From AP-15 sp035570935 (GTDB lineage: Bacteria; Pseudomonadota; Alphaproteobacteria; ATCC43930; CGMCC-115725), in the NCBI GenBank assembly GCA_035570935.1, contig DATMKU010000421.1, forward strand, positions 1-41,870: a DNA stretch of 41,870 bases, written 5' to 3'. Position 1 is the stretch's first letter; every line of letters begins with the position of its first letter. The translations under genes were made by a program, and so were the position numbers. The notes beneath the pieces were generated by a model. The model was not told the origin of the DNA, made no database searches, and saw only the letters and a list, made by a program, of their open reading frames with translations. Of the stretch, positions 7,663 to 17,094 are shown piece after piece.

Positions 7663-10600
7663 GTGACTCCGCTCTCGCTGTTTCACCCCGCCGTCGCCGC
7701 CTGGTTCGAGCGCAGCTTTGCCGCACCGACGGCGGCGCAGGCCGAAGCGTGGCCGGCGATCCAGGCCAGCCGCCATGTGCTGATCGCGGCACCCACGGGC
7801 TCGGGCAAGACCCTCGCCGCCTTTCTCGCGGCGATCGACGGGCTGGTGCGCCAGGGGTTGGCGGGCGAATTGCGCGACGAGACGCAGATCGTCTACGTCT
7901 CGCCGCTGAAGGCGCTGTCGAACGACATCCGCAAGAACCTCGAAGTGCCGCTCGCCGGGATTCGCGCGGTGTTGCGCGAGCAGGGCCTGCCGGATGTCGA
8001 GATCCGCAGCTGGGTGCGCACCGGCGACACGCCGCCGGGCGAACGCCAGCAGATGGGCCGCCGGCCGCCGCACATCGTCGTCACCACTCCGGAATCGCTC
8101 TATATCCTGCTTGGCTCTGGGTCCGGCCGGGCGATGCTGGCGACGACGCTGACCGTCATCGTCGACGAAATCCACGCGGTCGCGGCGAACAAGCGCGGCA
8201 GCCACCTCGCTGTGTCGCTCGAACGGCTCGCCGCGCTCGCCGGCGACCGGCTGCTGCGGATCGGTCTGTCGGCGACGCAAAAGCCGATCGAAACCGTCGC
8301 GCGTTTCCTGGTCGGCGCCGCGGGCGGCGACTACACGGTCATCGACACCGGCCACCGCCGCGCCCGCGATCTGGCGATCGAGGTTCCACCCTCGCCGCTC
8401 GAAGCGGTCATGTCCGGCGATGTCTGGCAGGAGGTCTACAACCGCCTCGCCGATCTCGTCCGCGAGCACCGCACCACGCTGGTCTTTGTCAACACCCGCC
8501 GCCTCGTCGAGCGGGTGACGCGCCATTTGTCCGAACGCCTCGGCGCCGATCATGTGGCGGCGCATCACGGCAGTCTCGCCAAGGAATTGCGCCTCGACGC
8601 CGAGCAGCGGCTTAAAGCCGGCGCCTTGAAGGCGCTGGTGGCGACCGCCTCGCTCGAGCTCGGCATCGACATCGGCGATGTCGACCTCGTCTGCCAGCTC
8701 GGCTCGCCGCGCGCGATCGCGACCTTTCTGCAGCGCGTCGGCCGCTCGGGGCATGCGGTCGACGGCACCCCCAAGGGCCGGCTTTTCCCATTGTCGCGCG
8801 ACGAACTTGTCGAATGCGCCGCATTGCTCGACAGCGTGCGCCGCGGCGAGCTCGACCAGCTGACCATCCCGAAAGGGCCGCTCGATGTATTGGCGCAGCA
8901 GATCGTCGCCGAAACCGCGACACAGGAATGGAGCGAGGATGCGCTCTACGCGCTGTTCCGCCGCTCCTGGCCGTACCGCGATCTTCAGCGCAAGGATTTC
9001 GCCGCCGTCGTCGCGATGTTGGCAGGGGGGTTCACGACGCGGCGCGGGCGGCGCGGCGCGCTGATCCACCACGACGCGGTCAACAACCGGCTGCGCGGGC
9101 GCCGCGGTGCCCGGCTAGTGGCGCTGACCTCGGGCGGCACGATCCCCGACAACGCCGATTATCAGGTCCTTCTGGAGCCGGAAAACCAGACGATCGGCAC
9201 CGTCAACGAGGATTTTGCCGTCGAGAGCCTGGCCGGCGACATCTTTCAGCTCGGCAATACCTCGTACCGCATTTTGCGCGTCGAGCGCGGCACCGTGCGC
9301 GTCGCCGACGCCGAAGGGATGGCGCCGAACATTCCGTTCTGGCTCGGCGAGGCCCCCGGCCGCAGCGACGAGCTGTCGCAATCGGTCTCGCGCCTGCGCC
9401 GCGAGATTTCCGACCGGTTGCCGACCTTGGGCGCCCACTCCGCCAGCCCCCACCCTAACCCTCCCCGGCACGCAGGGGGGCAAAGGGTGGGAGGGACAAG
9501 CGCGCTTCGGTGGCTTATCGACGAAATCGGGATCGCCGAACCTGCCGCCGACCAGCTTTTCGAATACCTGGCGGCGGCACGGGCGGCGCTCGGCGTGCTG
9601 CCGACCCATGACACGATCGTGTTCGAGCGCTTTTTCGACGCGGTCGGCGGCATGCAGCTCGTCATCCATTCGCCTTATGGCAGCCGCGTCAACCGCGCCT
9701 GGGGCTTGGCACTGCGCAAGCGCTTTTGCCGCAAGTTCAATTTCGAGCTGCAAGCGGCGGCGACGGAAGACAACATCGTGCTGTCCTTGACCACGGCGCA
9801 CAGTTTCGATCTCGCCGAAGTACAGCGCTATCTGCACTCGGCGAGTGTGCGGCAGCTCCTGGTCGAGGCATTGCTCGACGCGCCGATGTTCACGACCCGC
9901 TGGCGCTGGGTCGCCGGGGTGGCATTGTCCTTGCCGCGCTTTCGCGGCGGCAAGAAGGTGCCCCCGCCGCTCGCGCGCATGGATGCCGAGGACCTGCTGG
10001 CGGCGATCTTCCCCGACCAGATCGCCTGCGCCGAAAATCTGACCGGCGCGCGCGAGATTCCCGATCACCCGCTGGTCCGCCAGACGATCGCCGACTGCCT
10101 CGACGATGCGATGGACGCAAGCGGGCTGGAACGGCTGCTTTGTGGCATCGAGGCCGGCGAGGTCCGCATCGTCGCACGCGACCTGACCGAGCCGTCGCCG
10201 CTCGCTCTCGAAGTGCTGTCGGCGCGGCCCTATGCCTATCTCGACGACGCGCCGCTCGAAGAGCGCCGGACCCAGGCGGTGATGGCGCGCCGCTGGCTCG
10301 CGCCCGACGAGGCCGAGGAGCTCGGCCGGCTCGATGTCCAGGCGATCGAGCGGGTGCGCGAGGAGGCCTGGCCCGACCCGGCGAATGCCGACGAATTGCA
10401 TGACGCGCTCGACTGGCTCAGCTTTATCACCGCGGCGGAAGTCGATGCCGAGCCGGGCTTGAACGAATGGCTCGACGAATTGGCGCGCGATCGCCGGGTG
10501 GCGCTTCTCCGTCACCCCCGCGAAAGCGGCGGTCCAGGGGCAAACGCTTCCGCTCTAGCCCCGGATTCCCGCTTTCGCAGGAATGACGAAATTGGAGCGG

Positions 10601-12090
10601 GCACAACAACTGCGCTATGGATCACCGCCGAGCGGCTGCCGCTGTTTGAGGCGCTGTGGCCGAATCTAAAACTCGACCCACCAATCGTCACGCCTGCCGC
10701 TTACCAAAAAGAGTGGGAGCGCGACGCGGCGCTTGTCGAAATCCTGCGCGGCCGGCTCGAAGGTCAGGGGCCGGCGACCAAGGACGCGCTCACCGCGACC
10801 CTCGGGCTCGACGACAGCGACATTGCCGCCGCCCTGGCGGCACTCGAGGCCGAAGGATTTGCCCTGCGCGGACGCTTCACCCCCGGCATCGAGCAAGACG
10901 AATGGTGCGAGCGGCGGCTGCTCGCGCGCATCCATCGCTACACGGTCAACCGCCTGCGGGCCGAGATCGAGCCGGTCGCGGCGCGCGATTTTATGCGCTT
11001 TCTGTTCGACTGGCAGCGCGTAGCGCCTGATGCGCGCATGGAAGGGCCGGATGCGCTCGAAGCCTTGATCGGCCAGCTCGAAGGCTTTCAGGCGCCGGCC
11101 GGTGCGTGGGAAACCGAGATCCTGCCGGCACGGCTTTCCGAATACGAGCCGGTTTGGCTCGACGACCAATGCCTCGCCGGCCGTGTCGCCTGGGCGCGGT
11201 TGCGGCCACCTGCCGCCCGCCCGAACGAGCGCGGCGCCTCGCCGGTGCGGTCGACGCCGATTGCGCTGCTGCCGCGCCGGCACGTGCCGGTGTGGGCATC
11301 CTTGTCGCCAAGCGCCGAGGCGGCGCAACCAAGCGCGAAGGCGCGCGCGGTCGCCGATTGCATTCGCGAGCACGGTGCTTCTTTTTTCGACGAGCTGGTC
11401 GAGAGCGCGCATTTGCTTGCTCCACAGGTCGAAGAGGCGCTGGCCGAGCTGGTGGCGCTGGGGCTCGTCAATTCGGACAGCTTCGCCGGGCTGCGCGCCT
11501 TGCTGGTGCCGGCCGACAAACGGTCGCGGCGCCGCCGGCGGCCGATCTTCGGCATGGCGGATGCCGGCCGCTGGGCCTTGGCGCGGCGCGGCGCGGCGCG
11601 GCCGGCAAATGAGATCGTCGAGCACATCGCCCGCGCGCTGCTGCGCCGCTACGGCATCGTCTTCTGGCGCATGCTCGAGCGCGAAGCGCCGTCTTTGCCG
11701 CCGTGGCGCGAATTGCTGCGCGTCTACCGCCGGCTCGAAGCCCGCGGCGAGATCCGCGGCGGCCGCTTTGTCGCGGGCTTTGCCGGCGAGCAGTTCGCGT
11801 TGCCCGACGCGATCGGACTGTTGCGAGCGATCCGGCGCAAGCCGGCCTCCGACATCTGCGTGTCGCTGTCGGGCGCCGACCCGCTCAACCTTGTCGGCAT
11901 CCTGACCCCCGGCTCCAAACTCGCCGGCCTGATGGGAAATCGTATCCTTTACCGCGACGGGCTGCCTGTAGCGCTCTATTCGGGCGGCGAAGTCCAGTTT
12001 CTCGAAACCCTGGACCCCGCCGGCCAGTGGCAGGCGCGCAAGGCGTTATTGCGCAGCGCCGCACCCCCCGCCCTCCTCGACCTCGCCTGA
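7663..12090 (+). CDS. lhr: Lhr-family ATP-dependent helicase
   Basis: The 1475-residue protein is a full-length Lhr-type superfamily 2 DNA helicase. Motif I APTGSGKT is at residues 43-50, motif II DEIH near 168, motif III SAT near 203, and motif VI QRVGRSGH near 358. The Lhr winged-helix and beta-barrel core follow, then a long C-terminal half ending with the FLETLDPAGQW block typical of long Lhr proteins. Lhr proteins unwind DNA or RNA:DNA hybrids 3'-5' and are linked to DNA repair. The start is GTG with no visible Shine-Dalgarno site, but the N-terminal FHPAVAAWF block is the family start. Two insertions encoded by palindromic repeats interrupt family blocks at about residues 593-613 and 950-975 without breaking the frame. 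No MPE-nuclease or ligase partner lies beside it. Confidence 0.93.
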   Translation: MTPLSLFHPAVAAWFERSFAAPTAAQAEAWPAIQASRHVLIAAPTGSGKTLAAFLAAIDGLVRQGLAGELRDETQIVYVSPLKALSNDIRKNLEVPLAGIRAVLREQGLPDVEIRSWVRTGDTPPGERQQMGRRPPHIVVTTPESLYILLGSGSGRAMLATTLTVIVDEIHAVAANKRGSHLAVSLERLAALAGDRLLRIGLSATQKPIETVARFLVGAAGGDYTVIDTGHRRARDLAIEVPPSPLEAVMSGDVWQEVYNRLADLVREHRTTLVFVNTRRLVERVTRHLSERLGADHVAAHHGSLAKELRLDAEQRLKAGALKALVATASLELGIDIGDVDLVCQLGSPRAIATFLQRVGRSGHAVDGTPKGRLFPLSRDELVECAALLDSVRRGELDQLTIPKGPLDVLAQQIVAETATQEWSEDALYALFRRSWPYRDLQRKDFAAVVAMLAGGFTTRRGRRGALIHHDAVNNRLRGRRGARLVALTSGGTIPDNADYQVLLEPENQTIGTVNEDFAVESLAGDIFQLGNTSYRILRVERGTVRVADAEGMAPNIPFWLGEAPGRSDELSQSVSRLRREISDRLPTLGAHSASPHPNPPRHAGGQRVGGTSALRWLIDEIGIAEPAADQLFEYLAAARAALGVLPTHDTIVFERFFDAVGGMQLVIHSPYGSRVNRAWGLALRKRFCRKFNFELQAAATEDNIVLSLTTAHSFDLAEVQRYLHSASVRQLLVEALLDAPMFTTRWRWVAGVALSLPRFRGGKKVPPPLARMDAEDLLAAIFPDQIACAENLTGAREIPDHPLVRQTIADCLDDAMDASGLERLLCGIEAGEVRIVARDLTEPSPLALEVLSARPYAYLDDAPLEERRTQAVMARRWLAPDEAEELGRLDVQAIERVREEAWPDPANADELHDALDWLSFITAAEVDAEPGLNEWLDELARDRRVALLRHPRESGGPGANASALAPDSRFRRNDEIGAGTTTALWITAERLPLFEALWPNLKLDPPIVTPAAYQKEWERDAALVEILRGRLEGQGPATKDALTATLGLDDSDIAAALAALEAEGFALRGRFTPGIEQDEWCERRLLARIHRYTVNRLRAEIEPVAARDFMRFLFDWQRVAPDARMEGPDALEALIGQLEGFQAPAGAWETEILPARLSEYEPVWLDDQCLAGRVAWARLRPPAARPNERGASPVRSTPIALLPRRHVPVWASLSPSAEAAQPSAKARAVADCIREHGASFFDELVESAHLLAPQVEEALAELVALGLVNSDSFAGLRALLVPADKRSRRRRRPIFGMADAGRWALARRGAARPANEIVEHIARALLRRYGIVFWRMLEREAPSLPPWRELLRVYRRLEARGEIRGGRFVAGFAGEQFALPDAIGLLRAIRRKPASDICVSLSGADPLNLVGILTPGSKLAGLMGNRILYRDGLPVALYSGGEVQFLETLDPAGQWQARKALLRSAAPPALLDLA
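9441..9500. repeat. Palindromic repeat inserted in frame in the helicase gene (copy A)
   Basis: The arms CCCACCCT (9449-9456) and AGGGTGGG (9484-9491), with an inner CCCC/GGGG pair, form an imperfect hairpin of a kind usually found between genes. Here it is translated as about 20 residues (SASPHPNPPRHAGG and following) just before the RWLIDEIG family block. The reading frame is kept and the insertion falls at a linker position. Confidence 0.65.
10508..10590. repeat. Palindromic repeat inserted in frame in the helicase gene (copy B)
   Basis: The left arm (10511-10541, with CGCGAAAGCGG) and the right arm (10556-10587, with CCGCTTTCGC) are near-perfect inverted copies. The element splits what would be a continuous VALLWITAERLP-type block: VALL lies before it and ALWITAERLP after it. 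It adds roughly 30 residues (950-975 plus flanks) in frame. A part copy lies at the left edge of the window. Confidence 0.75.
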
Positions 12091-12170
12091 GGCGTCCACG
12101 CCCGCGTAACGACACAATCAGGATAATTGCAGCAGTATTCCGCCTCGGCGGTTTGCGGGCATTGGGACCG

Positions 12171-12269
12171 CTTCATTTATCGTCTTCCCGGCGCAGGCCG
12201 GGACCCAGTCCTGATGCCGCTCGAAGGCGGATCGGTGGGTCCCGGCCTACGCCGGGAAGACAAATGAAG
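12171..12269. repeat. Long palindromic intergenic repeat
   Basis: Two arms of about 35 bases (12171-12207 and 12236-12269) share CTTCATTT, GTCTTCCCGGCG and GGCCGGGACCCA as inverted copies around a 28-base centre. The element lies between the convergent helicase and MetE-like genes and could fold into a long hairpin that limits read-through from both. It differs in sequence from the two elements inside the helicase gene. Confidence 0.8.
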
Positions 12270-12320
12270 ACAATGCCCCGAAGCAGGTCGTTTCGGCTCA
12301 GCGGCGCACCAGCCTCATGA

Positions 12321-13469
12321 TCAACGCCCCCATAACCGCTTCGAGGCGATCGCGGCGCCTTCGGCCATCGCGGCGAGTTTTTTGAACGAGATGCCGGGGT
12401 CGAGCTTGCCATAGCCGGCAAAGGTGCCAAACCCGCAATCGCTGCCGGCGATGACCCGCTCGCGGCCGACGATGTCGGCAAAGCGGCAGATCCGCTCGGC
12501 GACCAGCTCGGGATGCTCGACGTAATTGGTCGAGGTGTCGAGCACCCCCGGAATCAGGATCTTGTCGTCAGGCAATTTGGTGTCCTGCCACACGGCCCAT
12601 TCGTGCGCGTGGCGCGGATTGGCGGCCTCGACAACGAGCGCCTGGGGTTTGGCCTTGACCAGGATCGGCGCCACCTTTGCGAACGCGATGTCGTGGTCGT
12701 GCGGCCCCTCGTAATTGCCCCAGCAGATATGGATCCGCGTGCGATCGGCCGGCACGTTGCGCAAGGCGTGGTTCAGCACCTCGACGTGGAAAGCGGCGCG
12801 CTTCAGAAAATCGTCCTCGCTCAACTCCTGAAAGCTCGTGTGATGCGCCATCGCCAAATCCGGGCAATCGAGCTGCAAGACAAAACCGGCGCCAACGATT
12901 GCCTCGTATTCCTCCTGCATCGCCGCGGCGATCGCTTCGACATAGGCCTCGTGCGAGGGATAAAACGAATTGTTCTGGAACACCGGCACAAGACCGGGTG
13001 AGGCCGCGGTCATAAACCCCTCGGTCGCCTCGACCTCGTCGAGTGCGGCGCGCAGATTTGCGATATCCTGCTGCAGCGGCCGTCGATCCTGCCATTCGAT
13101 CGGGCCGACGCAGACAGCGCGGCGGGCGACGTTGCTGCCGGTCATCCGCTCGTATGCGGCGGCAAAGTCCGGGTGGTCGCGGGTGTCGAGCCGCGGCTTC
13201 GCCGGCTGGTGGCCGGCAAACCCCGTCAGCCGGTCGGCGATGTAGGTCGAGTAGCCGGGCTTCGACATTTCGCCGTCGTTGACGATGTCGACGCCGACCG
13301 CGGCCTGGCGACGGACGATGTCGAGCACCGCCTCGCGTACCAGCTGCGCGAGTTCCTCGGCGTCGTACGCCTCGCCCTGGTCCTTGCGCACGAGCAGCTG
13401 CTTCAATTCGGCCGGGCGCGGCAGGCTGCCGACATGGGTCGTCAGAATGCGATCTTGACTCGTCTTCAT
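12321..13469 (-). CDS. MetE C-domain / epoxyalkane:CoM transferase-like zinc protein (paralogue 2)
   Basis: This 382-residue protein has the same single-barrel design as the genes at 4,082-5,251 and 15,014-16,198. Zinc ligands are His247 and Cys249 (HIC) and Cys345 (SDCGF); the N-terminal THVGSLPRP block and the CWGNYEGPHDHD block are intact. Members use zinc-bound thiolate chemistry; the alkyl donor and thiol acceptor cannot be told from sequence. ATG follows GGGGGAAG with short spacing. It is divergent from the OxlT-like transporter, with 211 bases between their starts, so they may share a control region. Confidence 0.88.
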   Translation of the reverse strand: MKTSQDRILTTHVGSLPRPAELKQLLVRKDQGEAYDAEELAQLVREAVLDIVRRQAAVGVDIVNDGEMSKPGYSTYIADRLTGFAGHQPAKPRLDTRDHPDFAAAYERMTGSNVARRAVCVGPIEWQDRRPLQQDIANLRAALDEVEATEGFMTAASPGLVPVFQNNSFYPSHEAYVEAIAAAMQEEYEAIVGAGFVLQLDCPDLAMAHHTSFQELSEDDFLKRAAFHVEVLNHALRNVPADRTRIHICWGNYEGPHDHDIAFAKVAPILVKAKPQALVVEAANPRHAHEWAVWQDTKLPDDKILIPGVLDTSTNYVEHPELVAERICRFADIVGRERVIAGSDCGFGTFAGYGKLDPGISFKKLAAMAEGAAIASKRLWGR

Positions 13470-13680
13470 CGTCTTCCCCCGGGTGCTGCTTTATCGGCGA
13501 GCCGCAGCATGCCCCGCCCCAACCGCGTCGGCAAGGTTTGCGCAGCGCCAGCCGAACCCCCTCGCCGGTTGACGGACATCGGCGAAATCTTTAAGCCACG
13601 GTTAAGACGGTTCAATCCGTACCGGTCGGCGCGCGCGGATCGCCGCCGCAAGCCGATATTGCGCTAGGGAGGAATGACCG

Positions 13681-14991
13681 ATGCAGAGCGCATCACTCAC
13701 GCGCACAACTTCTGCCCAATCACCCTCCGCGGCGGCCGCCAACCGCTGGCTGCAGCTGATCGTCGGCATCCTCTGTATGGTGATGATTGCCAACCTGCAG
13801 TACGGATGGACCCTGTTCGTCCATCCGATGAGCGTGACGCACGGTTGGTCGGTCGCCGACATCCAGATCGCGTTCAGCCTGTTTGTCGCGCTCGAAACTT
13901 GGCTGACGCCGGTCGAGGGCTGGATCGTCGATCGGATCGGGGCGAAAAACGGGCCGCGCCTGATGGTCGCCTTTGGCGGGATCACGATCGCGGCCGGCTG
14001 GATCATCAACTCGGGCGCCGCTACGTTGGCGACGCTTTACCTCGGCGCGGCGCTGTCGGGCGTCGGCGCCGGCGCGATCTACGCGACATGCGTCGGCAAC
14101 GCGGTCAAGTGGTTTCCCGACCGGCGCGGCCTCGCGGTTGGGCTGACTGCGGCCGGGTTTGGCGCCGGCGCGGCGCTGACCGTCGTCCCGATCCGCGCGG
14201 TCATCGATGGTCATGGCTATGCGACGGCGTTCTTCTGGTTCGGGCTGGTGCAGGGCGCGATCGTCTTTGTGCTGGCCTGGCTGATGCGCTCGCCCTATCC
14301 CGGCGAGACGCCCGACGTCGCGGCCCCCAAGGTGATCCAGACCAGCGAGAGCTTTTCGCCGCGGGCGATGCTGGCGACGCCGGTCTTCTGGCTGCTTTAT
14401 CTGATGTTCGTGCTGGTTTCGGCGAGCGGCTTGATGGCGACCGCCCAGATCGCGCTGATCGCGCGCGATTTCCATGTCGCCAGCATCATTCTATTCGCCG
14501 GCGCTACGACGCTGACCGTGGCCCTGCTCGTCGACAATGTCGCCAATGGCGCGGCGCGCCCCTTGTTCGGCTGGATTTCGGACAATATCGGCCGCGAATA
14601 CACGATGGCGATTGCCTTTGGCCTCGGCGGGATCAGCTATTGGCTGTTGGGATCCGTCGGGACCGCCCCTTGGGCGTTCGTAATCTTCGCCGGCCTCATT
14701 TTCCTGACCTGGGGCGAGATCTTCAGCCTGTTCCCATCGACTTGCACCGACAGCTTCGGCCCGAAATACGCGACCACCAATCTCAGCCTGCTCTACACCG
14801 CCAAGGGGGCCTCGGCGTTTCTCGTGCCGGTGGCGAATGTCATCGTTGCCGCGACCGGTAGCTGGCGTATGGTGTTCCTGGTCACGGCGATCATGAATTT
14901 TGTCGTCGTCGGTCTGGCATTGTTTGTTTTGCGCCCGCTGCGTTCACGCGCGCTGACGCGGCACGCCTATCGGCCGGTCGGTGCCGAGTGA
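13681..14991 (+). CDS. MFS transporter, oxalate/formate antiporter (OxlT)-like
   Basis: The 436-residue protein has about 12 hydrophobic segments and ends with an Arg-rich tail (LRPLRSRALTRHAYRP). The sequence resembles the OxlT branch of the major facilitator superfamily: NLQYGWTLFVHPM in TM1, VGNAVKWFPDRRGLAVG between TM4 and TM5, and NGAARPLFGWISD in the second half. OxlT exchanges oxalate for formate; many relatives carry other monocarboxylates, so the substrate is only a family guess. ATG follows GGGAGGA. The downstream MetE-like gene starts only 22 bases after its stop, so the two probably form one transcription unit, suggesting the transporter brings in something the enzyme handles. 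Confidence 0.88.
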   Translation: MQSASLTRTTSAQSPSAAAANRWLQLIVGILCMVMIANLQYGWTLFVHPMSVTHGWSVADIQIAFSLFVALETWLTPVEGWIVDRIGAKNGPRLMVAFGGITIAAGWIINSGAATLATLYLGAALSGVGAGAIYATCVGNAVKWFPDRRGLAVGLTAAGFGAGAALTVVPIRAVIDGHGYATAFFWFGLVQGAIVFVLAWLMRSPYPGETPDVAAPKVIQTSESFSPRAMLATPVFWLLYLMFVLVSASGLMATAQIALIARDFHVASIILFAGATTLTVALLVDNVANGAARPLFGWISDNIGREYTMAIAFGLGGISYWLLGSVGTAPWAFVIFAGLIFLTWGEIFSLFPSTCTDSFGPKYATTNLSLLYTAKGASAFLVPVANVIVAATGSWRMVFLVTAIMNFVVVGLALFVLRPLRSRALTRHAYRPVGAE

Positions 14992-15013
14992 ACGTCCTAC
15001 CAGGGGTCGAGGG

Positions 15014-16198
15014 ATGCAGCACAGCGCAGAGCGTATTTTGACGACCCATGTCGGCAGCCTGCCGCGCCCGCCTGATCTACTCGAATTTCTCGAAGCGCGC
15101 GAAGCCGGGCGGCCGGTCGAGCAGTCGGCATTCGACGCCTGTCTTGCCGCCTCGGTCCACGACGCCGTCAGAAAACAGGTCACGGCCGGCATCGACAGCG
15201 TCTGCGACGGCGAATTTGGCAAGATCTCCTACACCTTTTACGTCCGCCATCGGCTGTCGGGGATCGCCGCGTTTCCCGGCGGGGCGAACGACCGGCCGCC
15301 GCCGACCGCGACGCATCGCGACTTGCTCGACCACCCCGATTTTCACGCGCGGCTCAACCAAAAGCGCGGCGGCACCTCGTGGTTCAGCCGCGAGGCGGTG
15401 CCGTGCTGCATCGGGACGGTCGCGTATGACGACCACCGGCCGCTCGAAGTCGACATCGCCAATCTCGCCGCCGCCTGTGCCGCCGAAAAGCCGGTCGAGG
15501 CGTTCATGAACGCGGCGTCGCCCGGCGTGCTGACCAAGTTCGTTCCCGACCGCTACTACCAGAACGAAGACGCCTATGTCGCGGCGCTGGCCGACGCGCT
15601 GAAGGAAGAATACGAGGCGATCCATCAGGCCGGCTTTATTTTGCAGATCGATGCGCCGGACCTCGGCTCGGCCCGGCACAATCAGTACCAGCACTTGTCC
15701 GACGACGAATTCCTGCGCGTTGCCGAGCGCAACATCGCCGCGCTCAACCACGCCACCGCGAACATTCCGCCCGATGCGATGCGCATGCATCTGTGCTGGG
15801 GCAATTACGAGGGGCCGCACACCCACGATATCCCGCTCGCCAAGATCCTCGATGTCGCGATCAGGGCGCGCCCGTCGGGGCTGTCCTTCGAGGCCGCCAA
15901 TCCCCGCCACGCCCATGAATGGGAGGATCTGCGCGGCGCCAGGATCCCCGATGACAAGGTGCTGATCCCCGGCGTCATCGACTCGACGACCAATTTTGTC
16001 GAGCATCCCCGGCTGATCGCCCAGCGCATCGCCAATTTCGCGGATGTCGTCGGCCGCGAGCGGGTCATTGCCGGCGCCGATTGCGGCTTTGCGACCTTTG
16101 CTTTTGTCGACAACGCGGTGGCGCCGTCCGTCGTATGGGCAAAGCTCAGGGCCCTTGGCGAAGGCGCGCGGATCGCGAGCGACCGGCTGTGGGGATGA
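15014..16198 (+). CDS. MetE C-domain / epoxyalkane:CoM transferase-like zinc protein (paralogue 3)
   Basis: This 394-residue paralogue keeps His259 and Cys261 (HLC) and Cys357 (ADCGF) as zinc ligands, plus the THVGSLPRP and CWGNYEGPH blocks. It differs from the other two between residues 80 and 180, where the acceptor is likely to bind, so a different substrate is plausible. The start at 15014 has AGGGG 7 nt upstream; an in-frame upstream start at 14981 would overlap the transporter gene. It lies directly behind the OxlT-like gene on the same strand and converges on panC. The reaction is inferred only at family level (thiol alkylation at zinc). Confidence 0.88.
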   Translation: MQHSAERILTTHVGSLPRPPDLLEFLEAREAGRPVEQSAFDACLAASVHDAVRKQVTAGIDSVCDGEFGKISYTFYVRHRLSGIAAFPGGANDRPPPTATHRDLLDHPDFHARLNQKRGGTSWFSREAVPCCIGTVAYDDHRPLEVDIANLAAACAAEKPVEAFMNAASPGVLTKFVPDRYYQNEDAYVAALADALKEEYEAIHQAGFILQIDAPDLGSARHNQYQHLSDDEFLRVAERNIAALNHATANIPPDAMRMHLCWGNYEGPHTHDIPLAKILDVAIRARPSGLSFEAANPRHAHEWEDLRGARIPDDKVLIPGVIDSTTNFVEHPRLIAQRIANFADVVGRERVIAGADCGFATFAFVDNAVAPSVVWAKLRALGEGARIASDRLWG

Positions 16199-16236
16199 GG
16201 TAATCGGGGGCGGTTGTCGGATGTGGCGGGACGCGA

Positions 16237-17094
16237 TCAGTCTGACGCGGACCGCGTGATCGGCATGTTGTCGATCAGCCGGGTGCGGCCGAGATAGGCG
16301 GCGGCGAGCACGCGACAAGGCGTGCGGACGACGCGCGTCACCGGCGCCAAATTTTCGGCGTCGCGAATTTCGAGATATTCGAGAGCGAAGCCGCAGCTTG
16401 CGAGTTCCGCGCGACCGCGCGCGATCTCGCGGGCGACGCCGCTGGGTTCGCGTTCGAGAGCGGCGGCGATCTCGCTCAGGACCCGAGCGAGATTGGCGGC
16501 GACGCGCCGTTCCCCAGGCGATAAATAGGCGTTGCGCGAAGACAGCGCCAGCCCATCCGGTTCGCGTACGGTGGCGACACCCTCGATCCTCACCGGGATG
16601 TCGAGATCGCGCACCAAGCGGCGGATGACGAGCAGTTGCTGATAGTCCTTTTCACCGAAATAGGCGCTGTCCGGCAGCGATTGGATCAAGAGCTTCGCTA
16701 CAACCGTGGCGACGCCATCGAAATGACCGGACCGATGGGCGCCGCACAACCCTTCGCTAAGCCCGCCGACCCGAACCAGGGTCGAAAATTCCGGCGGATA
16801 AATTTCACCGGCAGCAGGCACGAAAGCGAGATCGACACCCGCGGATTGCAGCAGGTCGAGATCGGCGGCCTCGCGGCGCGGGTAGGCGCCGAGATCCTCG
16901 TTTGGGGCGAACTGCTTTGGATTGACAAAAATTGTCGCGACAACCCGGTCGCAAGCAGCGCGCGCCGCGGCAACCAACGCCATGTGGCCCCGATGCAGCG
17001 CGCCCATCGTCGGCACAAGGCCGATGCGCTCGCCGGCTTTGCGCCAGGCGGCGAGACTCTGTCTCAACTCGACGACTGTCCTCGCTACCTGCAC
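16237..17094 (-). CDS. panC: Pantothenate synthetase
   Basis: PanC joins D-pantoate to beta-alanine using ATP, the last step of vitamin B5 synthesis, in the cytoplasm. The 285-residue length is normal. The adenylate-binding HIGH-like block PTMGALHRGH is at residues 28-37 and FVNPKQF follows. The pantoate-site blocks are present (HFDGVATVV, YFGEKDYQQL), as is the KMSKS-like LSSRNAYLS. A GTG start with GGAGG 5 nt upstream fits best; the frame extends upstream to a TTG at 17133 without such support. panB is not adjacent, so the gene is separated from its usual partner. It converges on the third MetE-like gene. Confidence 0.95.
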   Translation of the reverse strand: MQVARTVVELRQSLAAWRKAGERIGLVPTMGALHRGHMALVAAARAACDRVVATIFVNPKQFAPNEDLGAYPRREAADLDLLQSAGVDLAFVPAAGEIYPPEFSTLVRVGGLSEGLCGAHRSGHFDGVATVVAKLLIQSLPDSAYFGEKDYQQLLVIRRLVRDLDIPVRIEGVATVREPDGLALSSRNAYLSPGERRVAANLARVLSEIAAALEREPSGVAREIARGRAELASCGFALEYLEIRDAENLAPVTRVVRTPCRVLAAAYLGRTRLIDNMPITRSASD

